Below, in pieces: positions 24,563 through 37,428 of a DNA stretch of 64,000 nt; positions within the stretch are counted from its first letter, which is position 1; the number at the start of each line of letters is the position of its first letter. This stretch comes from Enoplolaimus lenunculus. Its lineage: Eukaryota > Nematoda > Enoplea > Enoplida > Thoracostomopsidae. Under the pieces are notes generated by a model. It was not told the DNA's origin. It was given only the letters and a program-made list of their open reading frames with translations, and did not search any database. Location: NCBI GenBank assembly GCA_030248215.1, contig JASANG010001649.1, positions 434,001 to 498,000 on the forward strand. Reading direction: 5' to 3'. Position numbers and translations under genes: made by a program.

Positions 24563-24819
24563 AAACGCCAAACATGGAACAAATTTCAGGTGTATATACT
24601 TAAACAGTCATCTGTATGACATGAACCAAAAGCTTTGTTCAAAACCTCATGAATGTCTGCAACCCAGTTATCATGAGTTTTTGCTATAGATTTTGCGATG
24701 AGCTTACATTGATTGTGATGAAGCGGCAGTGCCTGTGCTGATAGGGGCGGGTGCTCTGACAAAATTATAGGGTGGGGGCCCACAACGTAGAGGTGCGTTC
24801 AGAATTACTGGGTGCTTGA

Positions 24820-25330
24820 TCTGAGGATGTCCGAGCTGCTCACATTGAAACTTTTTCCAGATTTGAGCTTCTCAAAAACCTACCCTGACAATTCGATGCC
24901 CAAATTTAAATTTTTGAAAAATTTTAGGTTTTAACCCAAAAAAACTTTTTTTGTCAAAAAGTTGAAGAATTTATAAACCATTGGACCCAAAGTGTTGAAC
25001 TGAGTGTAGTGGGGTTAAGATTTTCGCCATTAGTCGTCTACTAACGAGTTATTGTCAAATAAGGAATTTGGCGACCTCCCGAACCATTGGCAGCGCGCCA
25101 AATCAGCTTTTTGACTATAACTCGTTAGCCAGACATCCGATGGCGGAAATCTTAACATCACTGCACTCAGCTCAATAAGCTACGTCGAATGATAATTTAT
25201 CTACCGTTTGACAAAAATTTTCTCATGAAATATGCAAAAAATTTCAAAATTCATCCATTTTGGGTAAACACCGGCTGGGGGATAACCGAAAAGACCCAGA
25301 AGATTTTTCGAAAATTTGCTAAAAGTGCTT
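24820..25330. mobile_element. Fold-back element, family F, copy 4
   Basis: Same plan as at 23.4 kb: GATTTGAGCTTCTC, CGATGCCCAAATTTAAATTTTTG, GTTGAA..GAGTG, TAACGAGTTATTGTCAAA, GAATTTGGCG, then the inverse centre GCGCGCCAAATCAGC, TATAACTCGTTAGCCAGAC, CACTCAGCTC..AGCT, AATATGCAAAAAATTTC. It ends GGGTAAACACCGGCTGG...ACCGAAAAGACCC. Diverged from the 23.4-kb copy, so not recent. Confidence 0.75.
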
Positions 25331-25976
25331 TTTTCATCTTTCCAGAAATGTCGGGTGCTATATTCCTCATCTCATTGCTTGCGTACGCCTCTAATTTTAA
25401 CACAGCACTGACGTAATTTCAAATTTGAAATGCGTATAAATTGTTTCACAAATTTAGTATGCGCATGAAAATCGATGCCGAGTGTGATATTTGTATGTAC
25501 AGGTGTTTTGCTTCTGTTTTAGATTGTAATTAAACTATTGAAAATAATGAAGCCGTTTTTAAAAAAACAACACAGTTGTTCCACCACAGTATATGATGAT
25601 ATCACGCACTAGCACCCAGATCTATACACAACGAGGAATAGGGGAATATATCCCCCGAAATTCCTGCAAAGGCTCGAAAAAGGCACTCTGACGTTGTTCG
25701 GTCACATCATAGGTAGATTTTTTAGACTTGTAACAGTGGGCATACGCAGGGTTGGATATATCCAGCCAAAATTTCTGTAAAGGCTCAAAAAAGCGAGTTC
25801 TTCAAGCTGTAGAATCAGCTGTCAGAGGTCGAAAAATTTCTCGCTAGCTACGCGGGTTCCCAAAAACATTCAGACTTGGCTATTCTTTCCCGAAATGAAA
25901 TTCGGGTCACTATTTTTCTCGTACCCAACTATTCAAAGCATACAAAAGGCTGTTACAATCAACGTCAGCTTGTTTG
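25331..25976. other. No gene; one dispersed-repeat word
   Basis: AATAGGGGAATATATCC at 25637-25653 recurs exactly at 34714-34730 in a similar setting (ATATATCC..., then CCTGC-like words), so a decayed repeat family is shared by the two places. Nothing coding. Confidence 0.5.
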
Positions 25977-26640
25977 TCATACTTAAACTTAAACTACATT
26001 TTAACTAAACTTGAATATGAGTTTAAGTAAAACTTAAATGGCTAAACGGACTACTTAACTAGAACTATATGTTCTATTTAAACTAACATATTTTTTAAGT
26101 TTAGGGAGAGTTTAAGCTTAACTAATTTTTGGTTTGTGATATAAGTACTGTTTAGAAACTATGTAGTTTTTAGAATTCATTAAGTTTTAGATCAAACTAA
26201 AAATATGCCTGATTTTAAACGAGTTTTAGCGCAACTTAAACTAACATATTTTTTAAGTTTAGGGAGAGTTTAAGCTTAACTAATTTTTGGTTTGTGATAT
26301 AAGTACTGTTTAGAAACTATGTAGTTTTTAGAATTCATTAAGTTTTAGATCAAACTAAAAATATGCCTGATTTTAAACGAGTTTTAGCGCAACTTAAACT
26401 AACATATTTTTTAAGTTTAGGGAGAGTTTAAGCTTAACTAATTTTTGGTTTGTGATATAAGTACTGCTTAGAAACTATATAGTTTTTAGAATTCATTAAG
26501 TTTTAGATCAAACTAAAAATATGCCTGATTTTAAACGAGTTTTAGCGCAACTTTCCAGTTAGTTTAGTTAATCTGGAAAGTTAGTTTAATATACTGCAAC
26601 ATTAGCTTAAGCTTAAATCGGGCTAGTTTAAGTTTTTAGG
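25977..26640. repeat. 158-bp tandem repeat, three units, within AAACTTAA-rich DNA
   Basis: Units start at about 26079, 26237 and 26395 and are nearly identical (unit words: TTTTTTAAGTTTAGGGAGAG, GATATAAGTACTG, GCCTGATTTTAAACGAG). Units 1-3 differ by only a few bases (for example ACTGTTTAG versus ACTGCTTAG). Flanks on both sides are rich in TTTAAGTTT/AAACTTAAA words that would pair, so the whole block may be an internally amplified fold-back element. Confidence 0.9.
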
Positions 26641-28000
26641 GAGTACGAATCCTATTGATTTAACAACTCTTGTAGAGAAACAGATTTAGTTTGCTAACAC
26701 AGTTGAAACTTCTCTAAATTCAGCACTTTTAACAATCAAGACGGAGTATCGTAAAAGATGAAAATATTCAAAGGATCCCAAAAAATTTTTCAACCGGATC
26801 CCACATAGAAATATAGCATAGCTTATAGACCGGTACAAATCAGTTTTAGGGGACAATTTTGCAAGAGCCATAAGGTTCTCCTGGATTTCACATTTTGAAG
26901 TGTAAGAGAACATGAAATGTAGCTGAAAACAAGCTATTAAACTGAATTTGTTCATTTTTCAGCCGTAGAATAATTGACAGGGTTTGAAAACACACGGAGA
27001 CAAAAGCCATTTAGAAACGAACCATACTACTAGTTTTAGGTTATTGACCTGATCAAACAACCAATGAAGTAGCAGTGGGGTTTTCAGCTTCAACGATGAA
27101 TATGAGTACAGACGCGTTAGTTCGATTCGGGACTAAGAAGCCATTTGACACCGATGTATTTGAAAAAATTAATTTCGGTTAATAAAGTTATATATGAAAA
27201 TTAGGGTAGTCGCCAACCCCAAACTACAATCATTGGCTCGCTTTTGAGAAGCCAACATTGGCTTTAGAATTGAAAAATTTTTTGCATAACCCAACTTTAA
27301 AATACTGTTACTTCCTTTCAAGTTTTCTGAAGACATTATTTCAAAACTTATTCGTTAGACATGCAGGTTGGAATTTCACGAGCCACGAACAAATCAAATT
27401 GTATGCTATTTAAGAACTATTGTCTTGAGGTTAAGACAATTATACCTTAATACAGACTCTAAGCATTAAGATTTTGTTTCATAAACAACTAAGAAAACAA
27501 CTAAGACTAATATTTCTGAAATATAAGGCGAATATATATGTCTGAATAATAACTCTCCTTTTGCTGATTTTCCAGTTTCCTAAAATATTTCTTATCGGAA
27601 GCTAAAGATCAACCAATTTGTCTAATTTTACAATAACCTAAGCAATGTCCAAGACGTAAACATAGATGAGGGACACCTGGGCTCAACTCGAAATATTCTT
27701 AGCTATAGTCTTAAGAACATAAACGGGGAACGTGTGCATGCATTAAAATCAGAACATTCTCGAATATAAAGACAACTGCTTGTTGGAAGAAAGAAACTTG
27801 TTTCTGAATTGGCAACAGTAAATTCTTGAATTGAAAACTTTTATGTTTCACCCATTTCAGACACAAATTTCTGTGCTGTTTAAGACTATAATGGCTCAAA
27901 TGCCAGGGAGTTTGGCCAAAAATAAATGAGTTTCAAAATGTGAAGACAATTTTTGCGTGTAAAATCGTTGCATGGCTGTACAAATTAGTATAAGCTAGAG
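26641..28000. other. No gene seen
   Basis: AT-rich; open frames up to about 89 codons on the minus strand without domains. Confidence 0.5.
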
Positions 28001-28002
28001 TA

Positions 28003-28435
28003 CTGTATTGACCCGAATAAGAGGGGTAATAAGAGGGGGGTTCCCTTTTTGAGTCTCGATCAATCGGAGCCCGTATCCCAGGTCCGTTAGCGGATAGAGT
28101 CCTTAAACCTTAATTAGAGTCCATAATTGTCAATTATCTCTAATTGTAGCGTACAAATGACTCCAGGTCCAAATAATTTGACTTCGAAACTTTAAAGCGT
28201 ACTTAAGTTTTGAAAGTACAATCCAACGTATAACCTTGCATTATCGCTCAAGCTATTGACACAACACAAACAAACGTTTAATTCAACGGATAGTTGCAGT
28301 ACCTATATATCAGTAACGAAGGGTGGCGGAGCGTGGGTTAAAAATAAATAACAGCCCGTAACCGAATAACAAGGGGGGTACCCTCTGGAGAGGCCAAATA
28401 AATATCAGTCCCCCCTCTTATTCGGGTCAATACAG
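28003..28435. mobile_element. MITE, CTGTATTGACCCGAATAAG family, copy 1
   Basis: Terminal inverted repeats CTGTATTGACCCGAATAAGA / TCTTATTCGGGTCAATACAG, flanked by TA on both sides (28001-28002 and 28436-28437). About 433 bp; non-coding, with GAGTCC-rich interior. TA duplications and CTG/CAG ends fit a non-autonomous Tc1/mariner or pogo-type element. Other copies: 41206-41651, 43016-43459, and one end at 36334-36404. Confidence 0.9.
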
Positions 28436-28437
28436 TA

Positions 28438-29250
28438 GGTTTATTGGAAAGTTTGTTTTGGTGATTTGTTTTGACTATATTGTTAGGTTTTCGTTGCTGC
28501 TAATAAAGGCGTTGTTTTTGTTTCGAGATGTGACGTCTTATATCTGCCTTGTTAGTTAGGCTTGTTGTATATAAACATCGACACAGGCACCACCTTGTAA
28601 TTGGTCATCGCTTGTCAATTTGCTGGCAAGCTAAGACAAAACAGTCACATACAACAGTAACAAAAACGAAGCGCTCCTATCAAACTAAAATTCGCGTATT
28701 CTACATTATTACCTGAAATATAATTGTTTTTGTCAGAATCGTGTTTAAGACACGTGTCTCATAACAAATGGAACATCATTTTGTAAGTTGTTCGATATGT
28801 TTGTTTCTTGAAAATATTTTCAGCCCGCTGTGGTCCAATTTATTAAACTTATAGATGTTGTTTAAGAACAATGAACGAAATTATAAAGGACAAAATTACA
28901 TAGCTACACGTGTTTCGTTCATAAAGTTTAAAAGTTTTATCCCTGTGTTTGCGTACGTGCTGATCTATGAAATATAAATTCAGAATAAAGTCGTAGGCGT
29001 CAGTCTTGAGAGGCTTAGCTTTAAATTTAGACCTTTGTTTACAATTTGTGTTGGTTATTTTTTGACTCGTGCTTAAGATCTATATTCAGCGAGCTTCGTG
29101 CATTTCACGAGTCGCTGTGTTTGAGTAGTTACAGAGTTGTAGGTCTGGCACTGCAAAAACGTTAAACGGTAATGTAAAAGCTGAGTTGCTCGAAAATATT
29201 GTTTTGTAGTTTAAACTTAATGCGAAATTGAACCTTAGGTAAATAGTTAT
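28438..29250. other. No gene seen
   Basis: AT-rich sequence without recognised features. Confidence 0.5.
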
Positions 29251-29252
29251 AA

Positions 29253-29459
29253 CCAAGAGTGGATGCTGACAATCTTGCACAAGGGTGTGCAATTAAGAAT
29301 TGAATCAGAGCGATCTAAAAATTCGAAACAATATTTTACAACCTACCCCTCCCCCCCCTAAATAAGGAGATTTACCAAAAAAGTGACGTGAGCTCGGTAC
29401 AGCCTTTGTACATGGAATGTAACTAGTTGCACACTTTTGTGTAAATCATGCATTCTTGG
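29253..29459. mobile_element. MITE, CAAGAGTGGATG family, copy 2
   Basis: CCAAGAGTGGATGC...AAGGGTGTGCAA at the left; TTGCACACTTTTGT...GCATTCTTGG at the right. The ends are flanked by TATAA on both sides (left TTATAA, right TATAAG), a possible target duplication. About 207 bp, shorter than copy 1 at 11.7 kb. A poly-C run lies inside. Confidence 0.75.
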
Positions 29460-29831
29460 TATAAGTAAATTTTGCATATAATACGGATACGAAAAAACAT
29501 CTGACTTGTATCTTTCATGAATAAAAATTAATTCAACGACGCAAGTATGCCGTAATCTTTCCCAAGATCACGCCTAAGTGGAAACATTAATCGAATGCTC
29601 ATGAAAAAATATCTGACTGTATATAAACCTTGAAACTCATCCTCTTATACTAGTAAAGGTTGTTGTGGAGTCCTGTAAAATTCTAAACATCCACGAGTAA
29701 TTGATCTGTTCTCGGTTAATTCTGTTGTAGTATGATCGAAAATTAACAGTTTTAAAGGTTTCAAATCCCCTTTTTACAGCAACATATTTCATGAACTAAA
29801 AATAAAAAATATCAAGTGTCTTTTTTAAAGC

Positions 29832-30113
29832 CCCATTCACACGTGCAAGTTCTTTAGCGAGAACTCACAGCTGCAACTTTTACGAAATACCTGCAGCTGC
29901 CAGTATTTTCAAAGGAACATTCCGATTGACCAATCAACTGCAGGTGCACAAAATTTAAGCGACTTGCACCTGCGTTCACAGGTGCGAATTAAATTCAATA
30001 GCACGAATTCCAGTTTGCATCTGGAAGAACTTCAAAACTGTTTTGTGACCAAACTTGCACATCTAAGTTACACGTGAAATTATTTGCTACAAAAATTTTC
30101 ACGTGTGAATAGG
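29832..30113. mobile_element. MITE with GCCCCATTCACACGTG ends
   Basis: Left end AGCCCCATTCACACGTGCAAG, right end CACGTGTGAATAGGACTT as the inverse. The interior contains internal CAGCTGCAACTTT/CTGCAGCTGCC and GCAAGT words in both orientations. TIR sequence and TTA/TAA-like flanks resemble PIF/Harbinger or hAT non-autonomous elements; superfamily not settled. Confidence 0.65.
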
Positions 30114-31924
30114 ACTTATACTTGTCAGGTTTATTAATTTAAAATGACACAGGTAAAAGTTCAAAGGCTGTCCAAAAGAAGTTTTAAATTTAGGCATGTT
30201 TTTATAGAACAAAGTACCTCGAGGACCGCTACGGCGTGGAAACGAGAGATGCACCACAACCCTGCATGCGCGTATGTAACTTGGCCCATGTATTTGAAGA
30301 AGTTTATGATAAAATTTTTCTGACTCTTCTATATATTTCCTTTAATACTATCCTAGCATCATTATTCCTGGTTCCTGGCTTGAGAGACACTGAATAATTT
30401 AAACCAGGTAAAAAATACATCAAAGATACCTTTAAATTTCACGCAAATTTGCTGCATGCAAACGTATATTTAATTCATACAAAACAAACAGGCCGATGAT
30501 CTTAATAAGCTGACGGCGGCTAACAAAGCTTAATTAGTTCAACGAATTTCTTGAAGGCATCAGTCGAATCGTTACTTACTTACGGCGATTTTTTCGTGAA
30601 CTGAATATAGAAAAATGTGATAGTTTTATATTCGGATGCTAAAGGTGAGTACTGATTTCTTCTTTCCACTTCAACGAGAACGTTTTAACCGTAAATACGA
30701 TCAGTTCACACACAAACACTGCGTTTTAGCTTAGGAAAACGTAGCTATGTAAAATTACTTATTTAACCATCATTTGTGCTGCTGAACTTATATCGTAACT
30801 GGCCTACCTTTCGACGCACGTAGGTAGCCAGACGGTTGAGGGTTGACTTGAAATGACAAACTAATTTCTGGTAGGTTTCCAACCGTCAGACAAACAGCGT
30901 TACCTGCCAGTGTCAAACTCTGCTTCTTACAAAACACAGATCGCACGCTAAATCATTTGACCAATTTGACAGCTCGACGGTGGTTCTCTACAAAGCCTGC
31001 CACCAACTGATAATAGGTGCTGGATGCATATAAGAATAAGTACACACAGAAAATTCCACTGAATTGATTTAACTTAGAATTAGTTCAACCACTGAGTCTG
31101 AATTAGGTCTTTCAGAACACAAAATGCTGAACTGATGGAGCTGATTTTGAGTTAATTAACCAATTCGCCTGAAATTGAATCAGGTCCGAGTGAGTTACTG
31201 TTTACTGTTGTTAACTCAGAAATAACCAGAACTGACTAATTCGTTCTCACGTGTAGCTTAGGAATTATCACGCCTAAAAGTGTAACTTTTGGTTAGGCAA
31301 AAATTTCAAACGTATCACAAATTCGAGTCAACGTGAATCATACGTTATTAATTGAACGTATACGATGTTACTGTTTAAACTTTGATTGGAATTGTTTTGC
31401 CATACTACGATTAATACATAATACTCAATGAACGGACTCACTAGGCACTTAACGTTACCATATGGTGTAGTAAGCATAGTGCATAAAAAAACTAGAAGCA
31501 GATGAGCGAGCGGAATAGTTTCATTACTATCTACTCTATGTAAAATTCGACGCTTTAGACGAGATTGTATTATATAATACAACGTGTAACTACCCCACAC
31601 TTTGCCAAAAGACTTAGTATTTTAATTGATTGATTATATTAACTAGGCTGTGGACAGGTTTCAGTGCAAAAAGCTAAAGCGTATTTTATGTAGAACAAAA
31701 ATTACATAGCTAACCAATGAAGAAGCATTTGAATTCACGCTAGAATCGAAATTTCCAAGAATTTAAAGCGAGGTCCATGTGATAATCGAAGTGCAGCAAA
31801 ATGGTGCGTTTTCAGCTTGCCCTGTCTTATATATAAGAGCTTGGTGTTAAATTTGATACATGAGAGAAGTAGAAACAACGGAATAGGGTTAGCTTAAATA
31901 GCGGTGTCTTTTCGGTGTCGTACG
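30114..31924. other. No gene seen
   Basis: AT-rich; an inverted pair CCAGACGGTTGAGGG/CCAACCGTCAGAC lies at 30831-30895, otherwise nothing recognised. Confidence 0.5.
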
Positions 31925-32425
31925 GCCGGCGTTTGCCCTAAAACAGTTAGATGTTGAAAATGTTTACATATTTGAGTCGCACTACGACCTTCATGATCAC
32001 TCCACGTTGGATTTGAATTTTGGCAAAATTCAAGTTTTTAAAATTCTAACCCCCTTGGATCACAAATTTTTTTGACAATAACTTAAATAAGTTATGTACC
32101 ATTGGACGCTCGCAAATCATTATTTTACAAACTAACGCATTAACCAGACGTTTGATTGCATTAACTTTATAACACGGTTAAACTCAGTTTCAAAAGTTGT
32201 GTCGAATCGTTTATAATTTGTCAACTTTTATGCAAAAAATTTTAGGGGTTCAACAGGGTAGGCACCTACAGGCGGACCTTAACAATTGAACTTTTCAAAA
32301 ATTCAACTTTGAACGTGGAATGATCAAGGGAGGTCATGAGAAGCTGAAATATGCAAGTTTCCATAATCTAGCCATTTCTGGGCAAACGCCAGCTAATGCG
32401 TGGATAACCAAAAAGACCCAAATAG
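31925..32425. mobile_element. Fold-back element, family F, copy 5
   Basis: Arms: ACATATTTGAGTCGCAC...GATCA.TCCACGTTGGATTTGAA at the left; TTGAACGTGGAATGATCAAGGGAGGTCATGAGAAGC at the right. It ends TTTCTGGGCAAACGCCAGCTAA.GCGTGGATAACCAAAAAGACCC, matching the end of the 24.8-kb copy. Centre diverged. Confidence 0.75.
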
Positions 32426-33180
32426 TGTACACCGTTTAGTTGGGAGGCATTTCTTTTCCTTTTCTCACAACTTAAATGGATGTTAACGCTTGCTACAAGT
32501 ACATGCAGCCGTGGTTGAGTAAAAACGTAAGCGCAAACAGTTCACACCTTTAAGGTACTAACTTAGGTCATTACTAGCCTGCCACAACCACAAACATACA
32601 GCTATCAGCTGCACTACCGTGTGAGGCAAAAAGTTGTTTCCACGTCTGATGAAAGATTTTTGAGGAACAATCAGCAAAATGAATATTCGAAATGTTTTTC
32701 AATTTTATAACTTTTGTCCAACGTCAAACGGCAACACATTGAATTGACTCATGTAAAGAGCTTGCATTAGTTAGATTAATCTTTAAACCAAACTATTTAG
32801 TTGGTTTGATCATAAAGATAAATCCAAAGTAATAGCTTAAGTATCAAATACTTTTACATATAAAGCATTGATTACGTTTATGAATAGTGTTACAGTTGAG
32901 AGTAGTTGAGCAAACTCAGCACGAAGAAAATAAAATTCTAACTTAAACCACTGTCAATTCAAACGGGACCATCCAAGCAATGTCCCCAGACAGGGATCAA
33001 TAACCGAGAATGTTCCATTATGATTTAACGCTAAAATTGAATTTGGCTTCTCGCTCGCGAGCCGTTTTTAACTGACGTCTTTAAACGCTCACCAATGCAT
33101 TGCAGCAAGCAGGTGCTACGAATATATGAAAGAAATGTCATTGTCGGCCAATGTAAAGAACAGGGGCGAAACAGTATTAT
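32426..33180. other. No gene seen
   Basis: AT-rich sequence without recognised features. Confidence 0.5.
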
Positions 33181-33300
33181 AAGCATATTCCTAAGCCAAA
33201 GCCAAAGCCTAAGCGTAAGAATGAGCATATTACTAATCCTAAACCTAAGCCTATGCCTAAGCCAAGCGAAAAAATAGTCTAAACCTTAAGCTTACTTTAC
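33181..33300. repeat. Degenerate telomere-like GCCTAA cluster
   Basis: CCTAAGCCAAAGCCAAAGCCTAAGCG and CCTAAACCTAAGCCTATGCCTAAGCC, the C-rich strand of TTAGGC with scattered substitutions. Confidence 0.75.
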
Positions 33301-36300
33301 TCTAGTCTTACAGAAAAACGTTTCGCCTCTGATGTTTGCATGGGTCGAATTGTCAAACATAATAATCATTTCTTGAAGCGAAAAAATAGGTTCGCCTTTT
33401 TTCTATAAAACAATCAGAAAATTTTCTGGATAGAAATACTTAGTTTATTTTCGTTGGGTGGGGTTAACGTTCAGCTAAAGTATTTTTTCTAAAGCGAAGA
33501 ATAATTTTTATCTATGAGCATAAATTGACAACGGCGGCAACAATATCTGTTATCACACCCGACCAATTCACGAAGTGTTTTTCGGTACATCACCACAGGC
33601 TAATATTTACACAAATATTTACATAGCGCCGTTTGATTGTAGCTAAATATCCAACCTCTAGCAATTTGTACTGCGACATCCACTGCTATATCTAAGCAAC
33701 AACGGATTTTTTTAATGTTTAAATTGTACCGTGATTGAAAAGCGGATATCGTGTATTTTAATGACATATATACACAGAAATCCTGGAGTTAAGTGTAAAT
33801 TAAATCTTAAAGCCTCAGGCACCTAATTTCAAAAGTTACGAATAAATTAAATACATCCTGCATAAAACTTCAGTACCGTGATAAAAAAGTTAGATTCGTG
33901 GGCAGTGCCGTAGCAGGTAGGGAGCCCTTTGTGCGCATGCCGTTGATATACGGGTCAACTTTTCAAACAGATCCGAGGCGGCCATAATAAAATGTTTCAA
34001 AGGTATATTACATCCCGGTCTGCGAAAAAGTATTTAGTTGCTAACATAGGGGACCTTAAGAGTCGGCTGCCAGAATTGGAAGGTTTGATGACGCTTCCGC
34101 GAACACTCTTTGTGTGTACTGTAGTGGTAAGTCAGGTGCAATTTTTCGATCGAAAAGGTGTGATTCACAGTCTAAGCCCAACTATGACAACCTGCTACTG
34201 AACGCTTAAGCATTGAACGAGTCATACGATATTTCCTGAAATCAACTCGAATTCGAACGCATACTTGTGAACTAGACAACGTTTCACTTTGGATTAGCTT
34301 AATTCGAAATTCAACTGATCTACGGGTTGGGCTGCGACATAGAAATATATGAAAAAGTTATTCTTTAGCTGGTATATATGATGGGAGCAATCCCGATTTG
34401 AAATTGTTTGTGTAACAAAATTTGAGGAAGTTTTATATCTACGACATTTCGTCACCCGACAATTGTTCACCTAACAGTGATGTAACCCTAAGTCAACAGA
34501 GGCCGCTTGTGCCAAATCTTGAGAATGCCCAGCATATTTCATTGTCCAAAGAATTGAAATAACCAGATTTCCAATAACTGAAGTCATTCGAAGTTCATCG
34601 AATACTGCGCATCGAATACTACTGCACCAACGATAGCTGGTTATGTTTTTAATTACATAGCTACAAACTTATATTATACGCTTTTCACAAAGCAGAAACG
34701 TTTACTTGTGAGAAATAGGGGAATATATCCATCCTCAAAATTTTAGAGACATTAAAAGATAAAGAAAATCGGTTTTACACGCTTTAAAATTGCCTGCATC
34801 ATCTTGAAGTCTCCACAGCATCGTAGCCATCTCACCCTGCTTGGGGGCTAAAAATTTTCCACAAATGGCATGTGAGGGTTTTGGATGGTTTACAACCAAG
34901 GTTGAAAGTTTTCAAAGGGAGCCAAAATTTTTCCCTCTGGGCTGAGCTTCCCCTGACCCCCGTATGGCTGCGTGCCTGAGTCTTCAACATTATCCCAAAC
35001 CAAAATTCAAGCTGTTGATGATAAGACAAATCTCAAACTGTGTATAAAACACCTTCAGAGTTTCGAGCTACAAAACAAAAGCGACAAAATAAATGAATAT
35101 TCATGGTCGCAGAGATACCATGAATACAGTAGGTTCTGCCGTTTAATAAATAATGAGCGAAAAGCATAGTTACTTTTTGCTTTCACAACGCTGTTACCGT
35201 GGCAGCTGCAAACTCAAAACGTTGTGATTTTGCACATTGCCTTTGCTTGGATAGTAAAAAACAATGCGCACGAAGATTTCTGAAGAAAAAATTGATGTAC
35301 AGTACGAAAATATTCAAGGGAATGGGTAGAAGGGATTTGAATTTTCTGGAGAGATAAGACAACGCACTTGTAACAGTTTTCGGAATGACCTTTTAAATCA
35401 GGGTCCTAGCCAGCTCACCTTACTACGGGATGGCTAAACATTAATAAGGAAGGGAATCAAGGGTTTTAGATGACTTAAACGTAAGGTTGAAAATTTTTTT
35501 CATCCAGAGGGGGTCAGAGCACCCCTGACCCCCCCAGCTACGTGCCGTATTCAGATTCTAGTGGCAGGCCAAACCATTTTTAACACACGAGGTAATACTT
35601 TCCTAAAGTCAAATCCAGGCTCTGCCGCTGTTGTATAGGTAAGTATTCAACGAACAATGATGGAGCTGTAGCGCTCCACAAAAAATTCCACCAATTCAGT
35701 ATAACTTGGGTAATGATAAATCATCGCCTCAATGCCTTAAACAAAAATGAGCATTCTTTTCGAATTTTAAATATGTGTTTGTATATTTAAGCATCTGTAA
35801 CCGCCGTTGAATATATTACACGTACAAATTTAAATTTTCGAAAGATTCAATTTTTTAGCTTTTAAAGTTAATAATATTGGGACGAATAAATTTATTTTGT
35901 CAAAATGTCTAAAAATTCAGACTATTCAAGCAGTTTGTAAAGCTGAACCGAATGGTGTTCATTTTATCGCTATCTGTTCTGAACACTATAAGCTGTTTCG
36001 ATCGACGCAGGTAAACACTTCACATTCCAATCCAAACTCCTGGGTGCTATTTCGAGTCTTCAAAAATGCTGTTCAGTTGAAATTGTGTAATTTCATACGG
36101 GAAAGGGTTAATAAACATTAACAGCGCGATTTGTTGTAGATATGTATTAAAGAAATCACTCAGATAACCCGCATAAACTATATTAAGTCCTGAATAACGG
36201 ACATAATTATAAACAAATGCTGCAAAGCATGGCAGTTTTATCCAAAATAAAAAGTATAAAAAGAAGCGTGTTAGGTCCAACTAACATGAGGTAAACTCAA

Positions 36301-36333
36301 CGTAAACAATCGTCCATAATCGGCGTAATCTAA
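33301..36333. other. No gene; decayed dispersed repeats
   Basis: AT-rich. Two related segments, 34800-34985 and 35400-35560, share the order AGCCA.CTCACC, AAGGTTGAAA.TTTT, CCCCTGACCCCC and GCTGCGTGCC/GCTACGTGCC, so they belong to one decayed repeat family. The word AATAGGGGAATATATCC at 34714-34730 matches 25.6 kb. No coding region recognised. Confidence 0.5.
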
Positions 36334-36404
36334 TAACAGGGGTACCCGTCTGGAGTGACAAAATAAATATTAGTCCGTCCTCTTATTTGGGTCAGTACAG
36401 ACGG
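36334..36404. mobile_element. Single end of the CTGTATTGACCCGAATAAG MITE
   Basis: TACCC.TCTGGAG..., AAATAAATATTAGTCC and TCTTATTTGGGTCAGTACAG match the right-hand ~70 bp of copies at 28.0 and 43.0 kb. The rest is missing, so this is a truncated or solo end. Confidence 0.8.
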
Positions 36405-37071
36405 GTGATATGCATCGTAGTTTGTGTGAGTACGCCCTAAATGATTTGACGCTATAGGTGCCAAGAACGTACACAAGTGGACGGATAAGGGAGCATATCT
36501 CCTACCAAAAATTTGGAAGACAAGAAAAAGTGCTTTTAGCATATTTTAGAATAACCTTCTGGATCCTGGTAGCGTCATAAAATGGTTCAATTTGAAAATG
36601 TCACAGGTTGGCGCAACTGTCCTGAACATTCACGACGTGCAGCAACCGACCTAGACTACATGTTGAGAGCCACTAAAAATCAAGTAATTGACACAGCAAC
36701 CTCATATACGACTACAAACATGTGATCAGCTCCCAGAGCGAATCTGAAAATCCGCAATGCATATGATGCTAATTCTAAATTAACAGAGTTCTGAAAAATG
36801 TTCTAGGTATAAAATCTTATTGGATTCGCTGGTTCGACAGTTTTACAATCAACAACAGACACTACTAGATGCTACGTACAGCCGAAAAGATGTCACATAC
36901 CAATTCCTTTCTTGAGCGAGTTTCGCTGCGCGGAAAAATTTACTAGCTGATTTGTAGGGTGGCGAAAATCGTCTAGGACAATTTATACGGCAGGAGATTG
37001 TTTCGGTTGAGGAAAACTAACAAGTGGGATTCAAACTTTTTTATATGGGGAACCTGCCATAAATAGACAAC
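36405..37071. other. No gene seen
   Basis: AT-rich; if the minus-strand gene to the right splices onward, its downstream exon might lie here, but none was recognised. Confidence 0.5.
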
Positions 37072-37397
37072 TTACTCGATTTCACCATCGCTATCTTCGA
37101 CTTCATTTTCAATGTTATTCACTTTCTCTTCCAGAATTGTTCCCACCGTCTCGTTGTCGCCATTCGTTGATTTACTTGAACCTTGAACCCGGCTATGTTG
37201 ATCGTTTATAGCTTGACAATCTTGTTCGCCAGAATTGCGGTTGGCCGAAATTGACGGAAGAGTCATCGATAGTGTTATGCCATTATCACAAGGCGATCGA
37301 ATTCTCGTATATTTCAGAAGTACAATCGGTTCATCGCTACTGCATCTTACGTTGATGTTGTTTTTCTTGTTGCTGTTAAAATTTTTGTTGTTGCTGC

Positions 37398-37428
<31 letters not shown>

